From Thermanaerosceptrum fracticalcis (GTDB lineage: Bacteria > Bacillota > Peptococcia > DRI-13): DNA of 64,000 nt. Location of the stretch: the NCBI RefSeq assembly GCF_000746025.2, contig NZ_CP045798.1:248001-312000 (forward strand). Reading direction: 5' to 3'. Positions within the stretch are counted from its first letter, which is position 1. The number at the start of each line of letters is the position of its first letter. The notes under the pieces are model-generated. The model was not told where the DNA came from. It did no database searches and saw only the letters and a program-made list of their open reading frames with translations. Both the position numbers and the translations under genes were made by a program. Of this stretch, positions 32,592-40,051 are shown piece by piece.

Positions 32592-33083
32592 ATGCGGCTG
32601 TCTGGAATAATTTCTGAAAGTGTGGTGGACGGGCCCGGAGTTCGCTTTGTGGTTTTTACCCAGGGCTGTCCTCATCACTGCCCGGGCTGCCACAATCCCG
32701 AAACCTGGGATCCCTCAGGCGGTAAGGAAATGACTTTGAAAGAAATATTAAAACTCATCAAAAAGAAATTAAAAAATATCAGGGGAATCACTCTCTCGGG
32801 CGGAGACCCTTTTCTTCAAGCCGCCGAGATGGCGGCCTTAGCCCGGGAAGCCAAAAAGCTTGGCCTGGATGTGGTTACCTATACGGGCTACACCTACGAA
32901 GAACTCCTGGCTATAGACGGACCTGGGTTTAAAGAGCTTTTGGAGGTCACCGATATCCTGGTAGACGGGCCTTTTCTCATCCAGTACAGGGATATCGGCC
33001 TGGCCTTCCGGGGTTCCAGCAACCAGCGGGTGATTGACCTGGCGGCTACAAAGGAAAAGGGACAACTGATTCTTATTGCATAA
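32592..33083 (+). CDS. nrdG: Anaerobic ribonucleotide reductase activase
   Basis: 163 residues, radical SAM. The CX3CX2C motif is CPHHCPGC in FTQGCPHHCPGCHNPETW, and ITLSGGDPFLQA is the SAM-binding GGE-like segment. It installs the glycyl radical on NrdD. GGGGAGGTAACCGGT before the ATG. Ends in a strong terminator. Confidence 0.95.
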   Translation: MRLSGIISESVVDGPGVRFVVFTQGCPHHCPGCHNPETWDPSGGKEMTLKEILKLIKKKLKNIRGITLSGGDPFLQAAEMAALAREAKKLGLDVVTYTGYTYEELLAIDGPGFKELLEVTDILVDGPFLIQYRDIGLAFRGSSNQRVIDLAATKEKGQLILIA

Positions 33084-33089
33084 ACGACA

Positions 33090-33126
33090 AGAAGTCATCA
33101 CGTAAAGTGATGGCTTCTGTTTTGTT
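33090..33126 (+). terminator. Terminator after nrdG
   Basis: AGAAGTCATCAC / GTGATGGCTTCT, GTAAA loop, then GTTTTG. Confidence 0.85.
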
Positions 33127-33133
33127 ATTGTGG

Positions 33134-33169
33134 CTAGTCATATCCAAGGGATGACTCCTTTTTTTTCCT
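33134..33169. terminator. Second hairpin
   Basis: AGTCAT...ATGACT with an eight-T tail on the plus strand; a back-up terminator or the end of the minus-strand gene. Confidence 0.55.
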
Positions 33170-33222
33170 TTAAGTTATAATAGTGTAATTTTCTCCAGTG
33201 GCAAAGTATTAAAGCCTGGTTA

Positions 33223-33444
33223 TTACAGGGGCCCGTAAAAACCCAGGCGAATAAGGGAAGCCTGTTGGGGGAGGTAGCGAATGGGGCGTTCTTCCCAGAA
33301 GGTTTGCCAGTCGTCTGCGGGGGAGATACCTTCAGCCACGGCTTCGCTGCGGAGACGGTCCCAAAGCTCATTTTTTAATATAGCCCGTTTTTCTCCAGTG
33401 TAGTAAGGAACATAATATTCTTGTTCTACACACATAGGGACCAT
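33223..33444 (-). CDS. Small hypothetical protein
   Basis: 73 residues (CVEQEYYVPYYTGEKRAILK, then a helical Trp/Arg-rich end). TAGGAG precedes the ATG. I recognise no family. It follows, 8 nt apart, the end of a decayed minus-strand reading frame, so it may be a surviving distal gene of an old unit. Confidence 0.5.
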   Translation of the reverse strand: MVPMCVEQEYYVPYYTGEKRAILKNELWDRLRSEAVAEGISPADDWQTFWEERPIRYLPQQASLIRLGFYGPL

Positions 33445-33452
33445 GAGAACTC

Positions 33453-33889
33453 CTAATTTTCTTCCATTCCCGTTAGAACAATTGGTAAAGAATCCTCTGA
33501 TGGATTGAGGGTTACTAAGGTTTCCAGGATGGTTTCTACAAAGGAACTATCATTCAGTTTTTACGGTACGAAAATAGAGCGGGTAAGGGGGTTACTTTTT
33601 GAAAGGTAAAAGGGGCGGAAGATAGAACGGGCAGAAAATCTTCTGAAATCCCAAAGTAAAGCTTATCCTGTTTTTTCGTGATGAATAAAATACAGCAGGA
33701 GGATATGTTTTTTGCGGCCGTTATAGATTGAGCGGAAAAAAGTGCCCCTGCCGTATAGATGGGAAACTTTCGTATCCAGGTTTCACTGTAAAGCATCCTG
33801 TTATTGCGTAACGTAAGTATTTTAGCCTCAATTTTTAAAACAGGAGAAGAAATACCACTTTGCCTGGTGGGTTTAAGATATACTAACAC
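33453..33889 (-). pseudogene. Possible decayed gene
   Basis: Two minus-strand segments look protein-like but sit in different frames: 33554-33889 (GTG start, ~110 codons) and a C-terminus-like stretch ending FVETILETLVTLNPSEDSLP before the stop at 33453. A single frameshift near 33555 would join them. I cannot name the protein. Could also be chance frames. Confidence 0.3.
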
Positions 33890-34061
33890 TATTTATAGGT
33901 TGCTACAAACATATACCTGGAGTTCCTCAACATGAATGTTCACGAGGTAGCGGTACATGTAGATCAATATTCCATTGCTATATGGTCAAAGAGAAAAAGG
34001 TGGACTAAAAGAGGCCAGAAAAAAAGCACCCAAAGTATGCTGAGAGCTTTAAAGGGGATTT

Positions 34062-34259
34062 TTATGGGCGGTCACCCCTGGATAATATTAAATTTGCAGC
34101 TTTCTGTTGTGATTCAGCTGCTTCATGACTTGCTTTAGACAAAACTTTTCGTAAGGCAGGATCTATAATTTCTGTTTGAATTAAAGCGTAGGCTAAAGCC
34201 GCCATTCTAGCATCTTTTTCATAGTCTTGCAGCATATCCATATCTGATAGTTTATTCAT
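34062..34259 (-). CDS. Small CotF-like helical protein
   Basis: 65 residues, all helical (MLQDYEKDARMAALAYALIQ, then PALRKVLSKASHEAAESQQK). The pattern resembles the CotF/ferritin-like spore coat proteins, but it is only about half their length. A good CAGGAGTG site. Last gene of a pair. Confidence 0.55.
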   Translation of the reverse strand: MNKLSDMDMLQDYEKDARMAALAYALIQTEIIDPALRKVLSKASHEAAESQQKAANLILSRGDRP

Positions 34260-34265
34260 TTTTAA

Positions 34266-34526
34266 TCACTCCTGTGTCATACTTTCGTAATATTGTTGTA
34301 GAAGTTTTTTGCCTTCTTTTAACTTATTTGCTTCTTCCCTGAAAAATTTGGCAATCTCCTGGTCTACACAGTTGCTAGCATAAAAATCACATTTTCTTGC
34401 TGCAACTTCAGTTTCGCTAATTACCTTTACCAGATAAGCCCCTTCTTTAATTCTCTGAATTGTCGTAGGGTCAAACTCTCTTAATTTGGGTTTATTCTGG
34501 TTAAGAAATTTAAATAAGTATAGCAT
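34266..34526 (-). CDS. Small helical protein, possible coat-related
   Basis: 86 residues with two cysteines (AARKCDFYASNCVDQEIAKF) and long helices with Glu/Lys. CAGGAGG, 7 nt before the ATG, is strong. Transcribed with the CotF-like gene 6 nt downstream. The two could be halves of a divided ferritin-like or CotF-type fold (inference). Confidence 0.55.
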   Translation of the reverse strand: MLYLFKFLNQNKPKLREFDPTTIQRIKEGAYLVKVISETEVAARKCDFYASNCVDQEIAKFFREEANKLKEGKKLLQQYYESMTQE

Positions 34527-34639
34527 GGTTAAACCTCCTGCAGTCTCATAATCTCTATATTTTATATCATTTCCAACTTGGCTATATTTATTTGCTTATC
34601 CTACAGCATTGCCTAAATATTTTGCTACAGGTTAATAAA

Positions 34640-34678
34640 CCAGTACCACCATCATAGAATGGTACTGGCAATTTTTAT
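34640..34678. terminator. Hairpin
   Basis: CCAGTACCA / TGGTACTGG stem with 11-nt loop, then CAATTTTTAT. No gene clearly ends here. Confidence 0.5.
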
Positions 34679-34703
34679 CTTTACAAATAGTGGAAAATAG
34701 TGA

Positions 34704-34913
34704 ATGCTAAGGTTAGAATTATATTTATTTTTGTCCCTGGGATGGGGAAAACCTGAACAGGATCTTTCCGGGCAGACTCGATGGTACCACGGGAGAGGTC
34801 CTCCTTCTCTTTTAGCCGAGGCCGGTGAAAACGGGCTCCTCGATGAAGACAGCCTGGCGGTACAAAAAGACGGCATATTGATGGGAATTGCCCCGGTAAT
34901 TGATAAACTTTAA
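34704..34913 (+). CDS. Short reading frame, possibly the end of a lost gene
   Basis: 69 codons; the later part (LLDEDSLAVQKDGILMGIAP) looks like real protein and its stop lies 5 nt before a strong terminator, but the beginning is unconvincing and lacks a ribosome site. Probably the 3' remnant of a larger gene. Confidence 0.3.
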   Translation: MLRLELYLFLSLGWGKPEQDLSGQTRWYHGRGPPSLLAEAGENGLLDEDSLAVQKDGILMGIAPVIDKL

Positions 34914-34917
34914 GAAA

Positions 34918-34953
34918 GAAAGCCACTACATTTTCAACGTGTAGTGGCTTTTC
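34918..34953 (+). terminator. Terminator
   Basis: AAAGCCACTACA / TGTAGTGGCTTT stem followed by TCCC. Confidence 0.75.
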
Positions 34954-35020
34954 CCATTGTACAGTAAAGCATAGCTTTCCTGTACAGGGTGTTAGGGACG
35001 TAGTCCTTTGTTTCAGCTTG

Positions 35021-35164
35021 TTAACTCGGATTCACTTCATCATAGGACAGGGCAGTGACCCTGGTATAATTACCGTTCTTAATATCTTCCCTGGATGCTT
35101 TTTTTTCTAATAATTCCTCATTTCCGGGAGCTATGGTTGGTTCTTCCCTTTTCTTTTTGTCCAT
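35021..35164 (-). CDS. Small acidic/basic hypothetical protein (47 aa)
   Basis: 47 codons on the minus strand, ATG at 35164 behind GGGGAAAGGAA. The peptide starts MDKKKREEPTIAPGNEELLE and ends TRVTALSYDEVNPS; it is hydrophilic with no Cys or membrane part, similar in style to tiny clostridial sporulation-associated proteins. Family unknown to me. Confidence 0.5.
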   Translation of the reverse strand: MDKKKREEPTIAPGNEELLEKKASREDIKNGNYTRVTALSYDEVNPS

Positions 35165-35439
35165 TTCCTTTCCCCTTTTTTCCTGTATCTTTACATTGTA
35201 TTGTTTGATTTTTCATTCCATCATATCCATGAAACTTATTCGGGGTCAGGCTTGCGTAAGTGCGTTAACAAGAATATGGGCTGATAACACTAGAATTGTG
35301 TGGAACAATTTTTGAAAATTCCAGTCTAATAATAAGGTTGAATGTAGCTTGCGGCCCCCCACATTCCATCTAATATATTCCGGGAGAACAAGAGAAAACC
35401 GGACCTGTGTGATTTTACCGTGAGAAAGGTTGAGTACTT

Positions 35440-35957
35440 ATGAATGTGAAAATAAACAACAAGCAAAGAAATATGACTAGTGCCAGTGTTGTAGCCCTAA
35501 CCCTGGTGGTTTTGGTATGGGCATTGCTGACAGTTTTCAACCATTATGAAGCGAACTTAATCACCGCGGAAAAGACGGCCTAGTTTGCCAAGCATATTCA
35601 GATCATCAGTATCATGAGGCCAGAGAGATTTTTGACTATCTTGCCAAAAACGCAAAGACAGGAGACAGGGAAAAAAGGGACGGTAAACTTAAAGCAGCAC
35701 TCAATGCGAAGATCGAGGAAATCTCCGGGGAAATTTTAGGAGGGAAAGCGGAGGCCAAACTTGAAAAGTCAAAGGGCTTGGCATTATTTGCACAGGAGAT
35801 TACGGATAAGATTGAAGCAGAACTGGCAAGGGTTACAGGTTTATATTTAGGTAAGGTAATAGATTACCAGACTGCCCTTTCCAAAACAACGCCATTGTTA
35901 TCCGCCCTGTGCGGGAGTGCAGTGGTGAATTCGATGAGCAAATCCTTGCTGACTTAA
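35440..35957 (+). pseudogene. Frameshifted membrane-protein gene
   Basis: A start at 35440 encodes about 47 residues with a membrane helix (SASVVALTLVVLVWALLTVF) and stops at 35581. From about 35575 another frame stays open to 35955 (CQAYSDHQYHEAREIFDYLA, then KIEEISGEILGGKAEAKLEK), with no good start of its own. One base change in register would give a single ~170-residue protein. The function is unknown. Its 3' end overlaps the antitoxin gene. Confidence 0.45.
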
Positions 35958-36121
35958 TATCTCAAGGCCTTTCCGGGACGGAGCTTTTCGAAAGGTTCAA
36001 GGAAATGCGGCGTAAAGTCCGTCCCGCCGTTGAACGCCTGCTTGATGAAGCCCGCCTTGCTGCCTCCGGTAAAGTCAGATTTTCCACATATGAAGGTGTT
36101 TTCGGTACGGAGGACGAATAA
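35909..36121 (+). CDS. Antitoxin-like protein of a type II pair
   Basis: About 70 residues from GTG 35909 (the true start could be slightly upstream). Helical, charged, with ELFERFKEMRRKVRPAVERL. Its stop overlaps the toxin ATG by one base (TAATG), the usual coupling of toxin-antitoxin pairs. The beginning overlaps the remnant gene in another frame, suggesting a recombination joint. Family unclear. Confidence 0.6.
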   Translation: MRECSGEFDEQILADLISQGLSGTELFERFKEMRRKVRPAVERLLDEARLAASGKVRFSTYEGVFGTEDE

Positions 36122-36417
36122 TGTATAAGCTTATTATTCTGCCTCCCGCCGCCCGTTTTTTAAAGAAGCTAAAAGACAAACCGCTTAAAGCAGCTTTTCA
36201 AAAAGCTGTCGATGAAATCCTCAAGGACCCTTATATAGGCGAATCCAAAACGGGCGATCTTTCCGGCGTTTTTTGCTATGATATTTATTACAGCAGAACA
36301 AATTACGAGCCGGCCTATACAATCATTGAAGAAGGCAGCTCAACCGTTGTTGTAATACTGGCCGGCACTCGTGAAATTTTCTATGAGGAATTGAAACAGT
36401 ACATGAAGAATATTTAA
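36121..36417 (+). CDS. RelE/ParE-family toxin
   Basis: 98 residues with the RelE/ParE pattern: a basic N-terminal strand and helices (ARFLKKLKDKPLKAAFQKAV), then strands GVFCYDIYYSRTNYEPAYTI and a closing helix. Members cleave ribosomal mRNA (RelE) or poison gyrase (ParE); which applies is not clear. Paired with the preceding gene and placed in a decayed accessory stretch. Confidence 0.8.
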   Translation: MYKLIILPPAARFLKKLKDKPLKAAFQKAVDEILKDPYIGESKTGDLSGVFCYDIYYSRTNYEPAYTIIEEGSSTVVVILAGTREIFYEELKQYMKNI

Positions 36418-36746
36418 CTAATAGCCCCTTGTGAGCTTTTCTGGGGTATGAAAAAAAGTATCCTTTCAGAAAATCTGCGTTTTGTGTTGGCTGATGCAGG
36501 CTATGATATACAATGCTGCTAAGTTATTCAATTTTGGGATAGGTCTACACTTTTTAGTACAGGATTTATGAAATTGATTCAAATATGATTCCGTTGCAAA
36601 AAGTACCATTTTATGATTTCACGCGCTGTCTATAGTGGTCAATTCTAACACATCACACTATATGTAGACAATTTGAGGTGAAAATAAGGGTTTCTGCAGT
36701 GGAATCAAATATAAAACGAAAATATTTTAAGGAGGAATGTACGGTG
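36418..36746. other. Intergenic region
   Basis: AT-rich gap with no convincing gene, terminator or repeat. Near its end a strong site (AAGGAGGA) starts the crotonase gene. A lone ACACTATATGTAGA resembles a NrdR half-site but is unpaired. Confidence 0.5.
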
Positions 36747-37529
36747 ATGAATGAAAAATTAGTCTTGTTAGAAAGAAAAAACGGAATAGCTACAGTAATA
36801 ATGAATAGACCGAAATCTTATAATGCTTTAAGCCCTGAATTAATTGATGAGTTAATTCAAGTTCTACAGGAGTGCGAAGGTGACCCAAACGTAAAAGTAA
36901 TAGTCTTAACTGGTGCGGGTAAAGCTTTCTGTGCTGGAGGAGATCTCACCCATATTGAAAGTATTGGGAATGTTGTTGATGGCCGAAAGTACATTATTTC
37001 TGCAGGTAGAATAACATCAACTATTTTTAATTTGGAGAAACCTGTTATAGCTATGGTCAATGGAGTGGCAGCAGGTGCCGGCTTTAATCTAGCACTGGCT
37101 TGTGATATAGTTTTTTGCACAACATCTGTAAAGTTTGTCCAAAGCTTCGCAAAGGTAGGCTTATTGCCTGATTGCGGGGGCACTTACTTACTTCCGCGCC
37201 TAGTAGGACTACAGAAAGCAAAGGAACTTATGTTTACAGCAGAACCGATTGATGCGGATAAGGCACTTCAGTTAGGTATTGTAAATCGTGTGGTAAGAGA
37301 GGAAGAATTAGGAGAGGTTACTTATGAATTTGCGGAAAAGCTAAGCAAAGCTGCACCTATTGCTATAAGTCTAACGAAGAAAATACTAAATCAAAGTTAC
37401 AATTTAACCCTGGAAAACTCTTTAGAGTTGGAAGCAGATTTACAGAGTATATGTTTGCAAACCATGGACAATAAAGAGGGTGTAGCCGCCTTTAAAGAAA
37501 AACGTAATCCAGTTTTTAAAGGTGTTTAA
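36747..37529 (+). CDS. Enoyl-CoA hydratase/isomerase (crotonase family)
   Basis: 260 residues. Oxyanion-hole segments GKAFCAGGDL and VNGVAAGAGFNLALACD, then FAKVGLLPDCGGTYLLPRL, where a Glu/Asp position common in isomerases is Asp. It hydrates or isomerises an enoyl-CoA; the exact substrate is unknown. ATG at 36747 (GTG 36744 possible) behind AAGGAGGA. AT-rich codon use unlike DapL next door, and no other fatty-acid genes nearby: likely acquired on its own. Confidence 0.85.
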   Translation: MNEKLVLLERKNGIATVIMNRPKSYNALSPELIDELIQVLQECEGDPNVKVIVLTGAGKAFCAGGDLTHIESIGNVVDGRKYIISAGRITSTIFNLEKPVIAMVNGVAAGAGFNLALACDIVFCTTSVKFVQSFAKVGLLPDCGGTYLLPRLVGLQKAKELMFTAEPIDADKALQLGIVNRVVREEELGEVTYEFAEKLSKAAPIAISLTKKILNQSYNLTLENSLELEADLQSICLQTMDNKEGVAAFKEKRNPVFKGV

Positions 37530-37617
37530 TTTTAACAGATTTAATTTTGAATAACCCGTCATAAAATTGGTGGTGATAATTAAGCCGCTTGAATTAGTTA
37601 TTTCACATTTGACAGTA

Positions 37618-37647
37618 AATGCGCAACAACCTTTGCTGTTGCGCATT
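37618..37647. terminator. Hairpin between crotonase and dapL
   Basis: Perfect 11-bp stem AATGCGCAACA / TGTTGCGCATT; no clear T tract on either side. Confidence 0.55.
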
Positions 37648-37695
37648 CTGCTTATTCTCGATTAAGGGTTGATGCCTGCTACTGACTACCCTCAA

Positions 37696-38925
37696 CTACA
37701 TCCTGGTCCTAATCCTCTCAACGGCTCTTTCAGTGTTTTCCCTGGTACCGAAGGCGGTTAACCTGAAATATCCCTCTCCGTTTGCTCCAAAACCGGCGCC
37801 GGGGGTCCCCACCACGTTGGCGTCCTTCATGAGCTTGTCGAAAAAGTCCCAGGACCCCATATTGCCAGGAGTCTTGAGCCAGATATAGGGGGCGTTTACC
37901 CCTCCGAACACCTTGTAGCCGGCTTTTTCCAGGCCCTCCCTGATGATCCTGGCATTTTCCATATAGTAATTTATCATTTCCTTTACCTGCTTTTTACCCT
38001 CTTCGGAAAAGACCGCAGCGGCCCCCGCCTGGACGGGGTAAGAAACCCCGTTGAACTTGGTGGTCTGTCTTCTCAGCCACAGGGAGTTAAGGCTGTGAGC
38101 CTTGCCCGTGGAGTCATAAACCATTACCTCCCTGGGCACTATGGTGTAGGCACACCTGGTGCCGGTAAAACCGGCGGTCTTGGAAAAGCTTCTGAATTCC
38201 ACTGCCACCTCGCGGGCGCCCTCAACCTCGAATATACTGTGGGGAACCCCTTCCTCCTGTATGTAAGCCTCATAGGCGGCGTCAAACAATATAACCGACC
38301 TGTTTTCCCTGGCGTAATCCACCCATTTTTTCAGTTCCTCCTTGGAAAGGGTCATTCCGGTGGGGTTGTTGGGGAAGCACAGGTATATCATGTCCACTCT
38401 GGTCCGGGGGAGGGGCGGCTTCATGCCGTTTTCCTCGGTGCAGGGGAGGTAGACTATTTTTTCAAACTGTCCTTTTGCGTTTACGGGGCCGGTACGCCCG
38501 GCCATGACGTTGCTGTCAACGTAAACTGGGTAAACCGGATCGCTTACCGCCAGTATGTTGCCGATGCCGAAAAGCTCCTGGAAGTTGGCCGTATCGTTCT
38601 TAGCGCCGTCGCTGACAAACACCTCGTCAATCGCTAGTTCCACTCCCCTCGGTCTAAAATCGTTTTCGATTATTTTCTCGATAAGGAACTCGTACCCTTG
38701 TTCTGGACCGTAACCCCTGAAAGTTTCTTGACGGCCCATTTCCTCCACGGCTTTTTTCATTGCCTCCACCACGGCGGGAGGGAGGGGCCGGGTAACATCC
38801 CCGATACCCAGTCTAATAATGTCGGCGTCAGGGTTGTCCTTTTTAAACTTGTTGACCCTCCGGGCTATTTCCGAAAAAAGGTAACTCCCGGGCAGTTTAA
38901 GGTAATTCTCGTTAACAAGTGCCAT
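37696..38925 (-). CDS. dapL: LL-diaminopimelate aminotransferase
   Basis: 409 residues, typical length. Fold I aminotransferase with [13 protein letters not shown] at the N-terminus, substrate loop [14 protein letters not shown] contacts [10 protein letters not shown] and the PLP Lys in [13 protein letters not shown]. Converts tetrahydrodipicolinate to LL-DAP in one step for lysine and cell-wall synthesis; common in Clostridia. The gene is noticeably more GC-rich in codon use than its neighbours, possibly transferred. GAAGGGAATGG before the ATG at 38925. Confidence 0.93.
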   Translation of the reverse strand: MALVNENYLKLPGSYLFSEIARRVNKFKKDNPDADIIRLGIGDVTRPLPPAVVEAMKKAVEEMGRQETFRGYGPEQGYEFLIEKIIENDFRPRGVELAIDEVFVSDGAKNDTANFQELFGIGNILAVSDPVYPVYVDSNVMAGRTGPVNAKGQFEKIVYLPCTEENGMKPPLPRTRVDMIYLCFPNNPTGMTLSKEELKKWVDYARENRSVILFDAAYEAYIQEEGVPHSIFEVEGAREVAVEFRSFSKTAGFTGTRCAYTIVPREVMVYDSTGKAHSLNSLWLRRQTTKFNGVSYPVQAGAAAVFSEEGKKQVKEMINYYMENARIIREGLEKAGYKVFGGVNAPYIWLKTPGNMGSWDFFDKLMKDANVVGTPGAGFGANGEGYFRLTAFGTRENTERAVERIRTRM

Positions 38926-39114
38926 AAGCTATTTCCATTCCCTTCTCTATAAAATTTGGTATGATATGCAAAATTATATTTATCCGGAGGAAATTTTTCA
39001 ACTCCGCCAGGCAAACTCGGATAAATATAACACGAAAAGCATGAAAATAGCCGGATATTTAAGATATCTAATTTAGAATACCATTATAATAGGGTACGTA
39101 ACAGTGTAGCCAAA

Positions 39115-39225
39115 ATGAAGGAGATGGTTAATGGTTACGGTACTGTGCTATTGTCTGCTGCTCTTACTACGGGAGTTTTTGCAGCAAATTCTATCAAGCT
39201 AATGATCAACGGACGAAAAACGTAG
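39115..39225 (+). pseudogene. Fragment of a stalk-domain (copper amine oxidase N-like) protein
   Basis: 36 codons: a signal-peptide-like start (TVLLSAALTTGVFAANSIKL) followed by MINGR, the usual beginning of the secreted stalk domain, then a stop. The rest of the protein is missing; a remnant of a secreted protein gene. Confidence 0.55.
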
Positions 39226-39250
39226 GATTTTGTTTTTAGTGGTATAGTTG

Positions 39251-39279
39251 TTGGCTTATAGTTAACCTTATGGTATGAT
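39251..39279 (+). promoter_or_regulatory. Sigma-A-like promoter
   Basis: TTGGCT (39251-39256), 17 nt, TATGAT (39274-39279), upstream of a 24-residue frame. Confidence 0.55.
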
Positions 39280-39306
39280 AAATTTAGTAAGAGGGGGTTG
39301 TTTAGT

Positions 39307-39381
39307 ATGGAGGAGAATATACTTCAACAGATATTCTTAGAACTTAAAGGACTAAATAAAAAAGTAGATGGGGATCAATAA
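39307..39381 (+). CDS. 24-residue helical peptide
   Basis: ATG start with AGAGGGGG upstream. MEENILQQIFLELKGLNKKV is an amphipathic helix. With the promoter before and the terminator after it, this is a complete short transcription unit, but it could be the start of a truncated longer coiled-coil gene. Confidence 0.45.
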   Translation: MEENILQQIFLELKGLNKKVDGDQ

Positions 39382-39390
39382 GAAAGATAG

Positions 39391-39416
39391 AACTGGCGCT
39401 TAGGCCAGTTTTTTTA
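39391..39416 (+). terminator. Terminator
   Basis: AACTGGC / GCCAGTT stem then seven T. Confidence 0.85.
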
Positions 39417-39785
39417 ATATACAAGTATAACTTTATATGTGAATTGTTCCAATAAAACCACATTGGACAGCATTAAAAATTCCTCTAAATAGAAGGGGGA
39501 AAATTTGACCCCTTTAATCACGATTTCATCTACCAGTCGTCCGTTATGCTGATCACATTCAACGCCTATGGCGCCGGCCTCCAGGGAGCCGTAATAGAAA
39601 TTGGCGCTGGTGTCCCAGATTTTTTCCAGCCTGTTCCGAAAAGATGGGGAACAACCTTCACCTGTTAACCAGAGCTTTTTCAAAGCGAGGCTCGTCAGGT
39701 CAAAACCTTCCTTTGCAGCGTCTTCGGAAAGGGTAACGGCATAAGAAGGGGTGGTGATGACCACGTTGGGCCGTAAATCCCGCAT
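39414..39785 (-). pseudogene. Fragment of a phenylacetate-CoA ligase-like gene
   Basis: About 123 codons: VVITTPSYAVTLSEDAAKEG, KKLWLTGEGCSPSFRNRLEK, NFYYGSLEAGAIGVECD are the middle of a PaaK-type AMP-forming ligase (usually about 430 residues). Both ends are missing, and the final residues look out of place after EIVIKGVKFSPFYLEE. The break lies next to a group II intron fragment. Confidence 0.7.
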
Positions 39786-39843
39786 GACCTTACAATGTCG
39801 GCATTTTGTATCACTATAGGTAATAGTGACTGAGATTTATCAG

Positions 39844-39929
39844 GAGCCGTATACGAGGCCCGTACGTACGGTTCTGTGAGAAGGATAAAAGCCGAAGCAA
39901 ATTACTTCGGCTTTACCTTACTCGATTTT
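39844..39929 (+). mobile_element. Group II intron 3' end, domains V and VI (copy B)
   Basis: Domain V is recognisable: GAGCCGTA (39844-39851) pairs with TACGGTTC (39867-39874), with the AGC triad, the two-base CG bulge at 39865-39866 and an upper stem TACG/CGTA. Linker TGTGAG then domain VI hairpin GCCGAAG / CTTCGGC and the end-type TTACTCGAT. No 5' part or reverse transcriptase is present. A remnant of a retroelement. Confidence 0.7.
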
Positions 39930-40051
39930 GGGAAAATTTTGGCAGTAATTGAACGGATAAAGAGTATTTACAAAATACCTCCGGGGGGTATATAATAACA
40001 TAGAGTAAAACATATATATAAAAACTATAATATAGCAGCGGGAGGTAACGC

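Noticed and set aside
33932-34138. 68-codon plus-strand frame
   Set aside because: Overlaps the end of the CotF-like gene on the other strand and has no ribosome site.
36653-36666. NrdR-box-like sequence before the crotonase gene
   Set aside because: A single half-matching copy; true NrdR sites come in spaced pairs before nrd genes.
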